Shown: positions 60,873 to 64,000 of the stretch, one piece after another
How the letters are laid out: each line of letters begins with the position of its first letter
Numbering within the stretch: the first letter of the stretch is position 1
Source of the DNA: Chlorobiaceae bacterium
Lineage (GTDB): Bacteria > Bacteroidota > Chlorobiia > Chlorobiales > Chlorobiaceae
DNA: 64,000 nucleotides
Assembly (NCBI GenBank): GCA_013334225.1
Contig: JAAXXY010000003.1
Span: 62,001 to 126,000 of the forward strand
Direction: 5' to 3'
Translations under genes and position numbers: made by a program
The notes under the pieces: generated by a model
What the model was told of the DNA's origin: nothing
The model's database searches: none
The model's input: only the letters and a program-made list of their open reading frames with translations

Positions 60873-61643
60873 TTAAAACAGTATGCGCAGAGTGATGAAA
60901 CCTGCTGTCCACAGGGAAGTGACAATAAGATCCGAAGCGGTCAGTTTTTCTTTCAGCCTGCCGCTCATGTTGCCCTGGAAGCCGCGTGCGATCATTGCAC
61001 GATAGATCCGTTCCGCCCGCCCGGTGCTTCTCAGCAGCAGTGACCCTATCAGGGGAGCTGTGGCGCGGATGCTTCTGCCTTTTCCCCTGAAAGAGCGCAA
61101 ATCCCTCGCTTTCTGCATTGACCGGGCTTCCTCCTGCAGTACCGTGCCGTAGCGGTAAACAAGCATAAGCTGGGTAACCAGCACTTCCGGGACATGGAAC
61201 GAAAGCAGTGCCCGGCATATCCTGTGGAAAGGAATTGCGGAAGTAAGTGTGAGAAGAGCGGCTGCAGATATGAACGTTTTTGCAACAATCACTCCTGCTG
61301 ACAGCATTCCGCCGGTAACTCCGAACCCCAGGATCGAAAGAGCTGCAATACGGTCGAAAAAAAGATTGGCAGATGCCATAAACAAGATGAAAGGAGAAAG
61401 CTTCAGAAGTTGCCTGATGATCAGCCTGGCGGGAAGCTTTGCAGCGCCGGTGAGAAACAGGGGGTAAGAAGCGAATGGCAAAACTTCGAAAAACCGGTAT
61501 TTGGGTACTGTCAGGACACAGAGAATAAAAGAAACTGTAACCAGAAGTGCTGAACGGTCACTGCCAAGAAGAGCCGAAATCATTGAATGCCGTCCCTGTA
61601 AGTCCGGAAGGGATCCGTAGGCATTGTCGAAGGTACTTGTCAT
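60873..61643 (-). CDS. cbiQ: Cobalt/nickel ECF transporter transmembrane protein
   Basis: A 256-residue T component with about five hydrophobic helices and the cytoplasmic R-A-x-D-L-R-x-F-R-G and A-R-G-F motifs that couple to CbiO. It overlaps cbiM by four bases. Length is normal for CbiQ. Confidence 0.92.
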   Translation of the reverse strand: MTSTFDNAYGSLPDLQGRHSMISALLGSDRSALLVTVSFILCVLTVPKYRFFEVLPFASYPLFLTGAAKLPARLIIRQLLKLSPFILFMASANLFFDRIAALSILGFGVTGGMLSAGVIVAKTFISAAALLTLTSAIPFHRICRALLSFHVPEVLVTQLMLVYRYGTVLQEEARSMQKARDLRSFRGKGRSIRATAPLIGSLLLRSTGRAERIYRAMIARGFQGNMSGRLKEKLTASDLIVTSLWTAGFITLRILF

Positions 61644-62653
61644 GCAGTTTCACCGGACCTTCGCTTTCTTCCCAGAACCGCTCCAGTGAGACCGGCCACG
61701 GCAAGAACGGATAGCGAACCAACGATACCGGAGACGCTTGTGCCCGTATTGACAGGCGAACCGGTTGCAGAAGATGCTTCCGTTGCGGATTTGAAGCTGT
61801 AATCAGGAAGAAATGCGGTTTTTTCCTGAAGTCCCTCGAAGAATTCCTTGACAGTGTCCTTTTTCCCGGTAAACGCTTCGTCTCCGGTTGTTTTTGCCAT
61901 CGACCATTCGAGGCCGTCAGGGTCCGCCGATGCAAACCAGCTGATAATTCCGCCGGTAAGCAGTGCTGTGAGGGTAAATACCGCAATGGTCAGGCGCGGA
62001 AATGCTGCCGGTTTTGCAGAAAGAAGCAGGGCTGGTTCCGTTTTTTGAACAAACGCAAGCACTCCCCAGGTTACAAGCCCTTCGACAATACCGATTGCAA
62101 GGTGGATGGGGAGCATGAAAAGAACAAACGTGGTGAATGGCAGTTCCGTTATTCCTGAAAGGAGCGTCTGGATGACGACGGAAAATGCGCCCATAAGCAG
62201 ACCTGCGCCTGCCGCGCTGAGACTTGCGACGCCGAGTTTGAAGGGGTTCTGCCTGTCTCCGGCAATTTTTGAAAAGATGATCGGGTATGCAATGAAAGCC
62301 GAATAAAAAGCGAGGTTGAAGATATTGCAGCCGAGGGCCAGGAGTCCGCCGTCTGCAAAAAACAGGCACTGGATGATAAGAATCGAGGCCATCGTGATGA
62401 AGGCACGGTAAGGACCGAGCAGTACGGCGAGCAGCAGGCCACCTCCAAGGTGTCCGCTCGAACCGGTGCCCGGAATGGAGAAGTTGATCATCTGTGCAGC
62501 AAAAATGAATGCCCCCATGACACCCATGAGAGGGGTTTTAAGCTGATCATTTTCGGTGGCGATTTTTTTTGCTGAAATAGCAATGAGTGAACCGCCTGCA
62601 ATCCAGAAAGCACCCCCGACAACCGGCGATAACAATGCGTCTGACATGTGCAT
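61640..62653 (-). CDS. cbiM: CbiM cobalt/nickel substrate component with PDGLE (CbiN-like) domain
   Basis: A 337-residue fusion. The N-terminal M-H-M-S-D-A-L-L is the start of CbiM/NikM, whose N-terminus itself binds the metal; about six helices follow. The C-terminal P-D-G-L-E domain (about 245-337) ends with one more membrane helix and replaces a separate CbiN. The ATG at 62653 is preceded by GAGGAGAGG. It supplies Co2+ or Ni2+; cobalt would be needed for B12 used by BchE and by methylating enzymes. Confidence 0.93.
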   Translation of the reverse strand: MHMSDALLSPVVGGAFWIAGGSLIAISAKKIATENDQLKTPLMGVMGAFIFAAQMINFSIPGTGSSGHLGGGLLLAVLLGPYRAFITMASILIIQCLFFADGGLLALGCNIFNLAFYSAFIAYPIIFSKIAGDRQNPFKLGVASLSAAGAGLLMGAFSVVIQTLLSGITELPFTTFVLFMLPIHLAIGIVEGLVTWGVLAFVQKTEPALLLSAKPAAFPRLTIAVFTLTALLTGGIISWFASADPDGLEWSMAKTTGDEAFTGKKDTVKEFFEGLQEKTAFLPDYSFKSATEASSATGSPVNTGTSVSGIVGSLSVLAVAGLTGAVLGRKRRSGETA

Positions 62654-62711
62654 GATGACCTCTCCTCTGTTCTGAATTTCTCGACCTCCGATAACGGCCG
62701 GTTGTGCTATA

Positions 62712-62740
62712 ATAATAATATATGTGTTACCGGTATGCAA
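62712..62740 (-). promoter_or_regulatory. Possible promoter of cbiM
   Basis: On the minus strand TTGCAT (62740-62735) and TATTAT (62717-62712) are 17 bases apart. A hairpin at 62729-62760 (ACCGG, ATGCA arms) overlaps the -35, and half-site-like words GTGCTAT and GTGTTAC flank the -10. A promoter inside the OMP-cbiM gap would let the importer be controlled separately. Confidence 0.45.
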
Positions 62741-62771
62741 TCACCTTGTGCATTTCCGGTCGGATTTTTCT

Positions 62772-63572
62772 TTAAAACCTTGAGGTAAACCCTGCGAGGA
62801 ACGCTTTGCCGGTTTCAGCATCGTTGAGCCCGCATTTCACGCCAAGATCGATTTCCATGTCTTCGTTGATGTTGTAGATCACCCCACCGATGAGGTATGC
62901 CGGGTGGGTATACGATACATAGTCACCGTTTGATTCGATGCCGATGTCGGCAACCGCCCGGAGTGATTCTGTCACGTTCAGCTCACCGGCAAGCGATGCG
63001 TGCCAGATATTTTTCCTCGAAGCGTTTTCGTTCTCTTCCAGGCCGTATGATACCCGGCTGTAGCCCAGATTGCCGTGCAGGGCACCAAGCTTGCCGGTAT
63101 GGGTCGCAATCAGCATCACTCCGCCTGAAACCGCCCCGGTTCCGAACCCTTTTTCTTCGTTGCCCGAAGGTATCGATATGCCTGGTTTCAGAGCAAGGCT
63201 TGTACCCTCGTCCCCGGTATCCAGGAACCGCCATTTGATTTCCACACTCATGTCGCCGATCCCGTTGTCTTCGGCCATCCTGATGCCCGATTCCTTCACG
63301 GTGTACCACTGGTAGGGCATACCGACGACCAGATCGATTGTATCCGTCAATCCGTATGTCAGTGTTGCGGCAATTTCACCCGCTGTTTCTTTTACCGTTG
63401 TTCCTCCTTCTGTTTCCTCATTGCTCGAGAACTCGCTTGTGAGCTCGATCTGAAATTTTCCGGTGCCCTGGGTTCCCGTATCGTCGGTGATGAGAGGGTG
63501 TGCTGCATAGGCATTTCCTGAAACGAGCAGTACGATAGCGAGTCCCGTGATTTTTTTCAGCATTGCATTCAT
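62772..63572 (-). CDS. Outer-membrane beta-barrel protein beside the Co/Ni importer
   Basis: A 266-residue protein with a cleavable signal peptide (about 1-24, ending A-Y-A-A) and then alternating hydrophobic beta strands ending in Phe (F-T-S-R-F), the mark of an outer-membrane barrel. It resembles the MetA-pathway/transporter-type OMP family of no fixed function. It is 118 bases upstream of cbiM on the same strand, and its promoter has a strong inverted repeat (63602-63632). Passage of Co or Ni through the outer membrane is inferred from context only. Confidence 0.78.
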   Translation of the reverse strand: MNAMLKKITGLAIVLLVSGNAYAAHPLITDDTGTQGTGKFQIELTSEFSSNEETEGGTTVKETAGEIAATLTYGLTDTIDLVVGMPYQWYTVKESGIRMAEDNGIGDMSVEIKWRFLDTGDEGTSLALKPGISIPSGNEEKGFGTGAVSGGVMLIATHTGKLGALHGNLGYSRVSYGLEENENASRKNIWHASLAGELNVTESLRAVADIGIESNGDYVSYTHPAYLIGGVIYNINEDMEIDLGVKCGLNDAETGKAFLAGFTSRF

Positions 63573-63601
63573 TGCGGATCAGATGATAATGTTGTTGCTT
63601 T

Positions 63602-63632
63602 TAGTAGCACTAAAATAAATATTGTGCTACTA
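63602..63632 (-). promoter_or_regulatory. Inverted repeat operator in the OMP promoter
   Basis: TAGTAGCAC and GTGCTACTA form a perfect 9-bp inverted repeat with a 13-base spacer. On the minus strand a -35-like TTGCAA (63640-63635) and -10-like TATTTT (63617-63612) are 17 bases apart, so the repeat covers the core promoter. This fits a repressor site, for example a NikR-type nickel repressor, whose sites in other bacteria have similar layout. Confidence 0.6.
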
Positions 63633-63839
63633 TTTTGCAAGAAATCCAGGCATCGGCAATATTTCGTTTGCTGCCGGTTGATTGAGATCGGAAGTTATTT
63701 TGTTAAAATATTTTTCAGGTAAAAGAAAAATGTTGTTTTTTATTTGATAAAATCCTTTATTTACCTAATAAATTAAGGTGTTCGGTCGGGCATCAATTTA
63801 TATTAATACACTTTCGAATTTTTTGAAAAAGGAGATAAG

Positions 63840-64000
63840 ATGGCTGGTAATACACTGCAAACCTGGGAAAAAGTTCTCGAATATGCTTCTGTACCGCTGC
63901 ATGGGACGATGTCGAGAAAAATCAGGAAAGGGGTTAAACTTCAGATTAACGAGGGGAAAATTTACGAAGAAGCTGTCCTGTTCATCAGCGATCTTTTTCT
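63840..64000 (+). CDS. Unidentified protein, N-terminal part (runs off the window)
   Basis: The first 53 codons of a plus-strand gene that continues past 64000. The ATG at 63840 has AAAGGAGATAAG in front, a strong ribosome binding site. The visible N-terminus is soluble and helical with a basic patch (M-S-R-K-I-R-K-G-V-K). I do not recognise it. About 200 bases of A/T-rich DNA separate it from the divergent operator region. Confidence 0.8.
   Translation, partial: MAGNTLQTWEKVLEYASVPLHGTMSRKIRKGVKLQINEGKIYEEAVLFISDLF

Noticed and set aside
62654..63839. A cobalamin riboswitch ahead of cbiM or the outer-membrane gene
   Set aside because: I looked for the GCCACTG core and the B12 box on both strands and found neither.

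Overview
The window is chromosomal DNA from a green sulfur bacterium (Chlorobiaceae; a Chlorobium, Pelodictyon or Prosthecochloris relative). The evidence is a bchH-bchM-bchE bacteriochlorophyll block, an acyclic carotenoid hydratase (crtC) beside a Rieske/cytochrome b pair (petC-petB, cytochrome b in the long single-chain form), a CruA-type lycopene cyclase, a UbiE/MenG quinone methyltransferase, and a Gram-negative envelope gene set (lpxB, kdsD, rfaE2, a lipid A-type acyltransferase, a TamB/AsmA-like protein). Nearly all of it looks vertically inherited. I saw no prophage, integrase, transposase, CRISPR array or recognisable defence system.

Layout. 1-3.1 kb: end of a TamB/AsmA-like gene, rfaE2, a lipid A-type acyltransferase and hsp20. 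3.1-9.5 kb: bchE, bchM and bchH on the minus strand, which are successive steps from protoporphyrin IX to protochlorophyllide. 9.6-20.4 kb: kdsD, a flippase, an ECF sigma / membrane partner / Spy-CpxP-like cassette, a phosphohexomutase, lpxB, and a large flavin/iron-sulfur oxidoreductase just behind ispH. 20.4-36.2 kb: housekeeping genes (ispH, murI, ychF, cmk, rpsA, era, rodA, mtaB, apt, an HU-type gene, ftsH, gltX, tRNA-Phe) with a frameshifted TauE/SafE remnant behind ftsH. 36.3-39.4 kb: crtC-petC-petB. 39.5-49.4 kb: a very large GH13 glycosidase-like protein, a membrane-stress trio (DUF883/holin-X type), an SDR enzyme, modC-modB-modD without modA, and a small exported hexapeptide-repeat protein paired with a YkgJ-type cysteine-cluster protein. 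49.6-58.5 kb: a LolD-type ATPase, cruA, ligA, a LOG protein, a VanZ-like protein, menG, hisI, an HlyD-family adaptor and a ferrochelatase-like protein. 58.5-59.2 kb: a gene-free compound tandem repeat. 59.2-64 kb: a NYN-S1 fusion protein, a CbiM-CbiQ-CbiO cobalt/nickel importer with an outer-membrane protein whose promoter carries a perfect inverted repeat, and the start of an unidentified gene.

The most unusual items are these: the exported peptide at 48412-48690, with lysine at every sixth residue over eight positions, translationally close behind a YkgJ protein; the perfect 9-bp inverted repeat inside the promoter of the outer-membrane gene beside the Co/Ni importer; two oppositely oriented copies of an ~89-bp palindromic element about 35 kb apart; the three-unit compound repeat at 58.6-59.1 kb; and the TauE/SafE remnant whose reading frame is restored by adding one T to a run of six.
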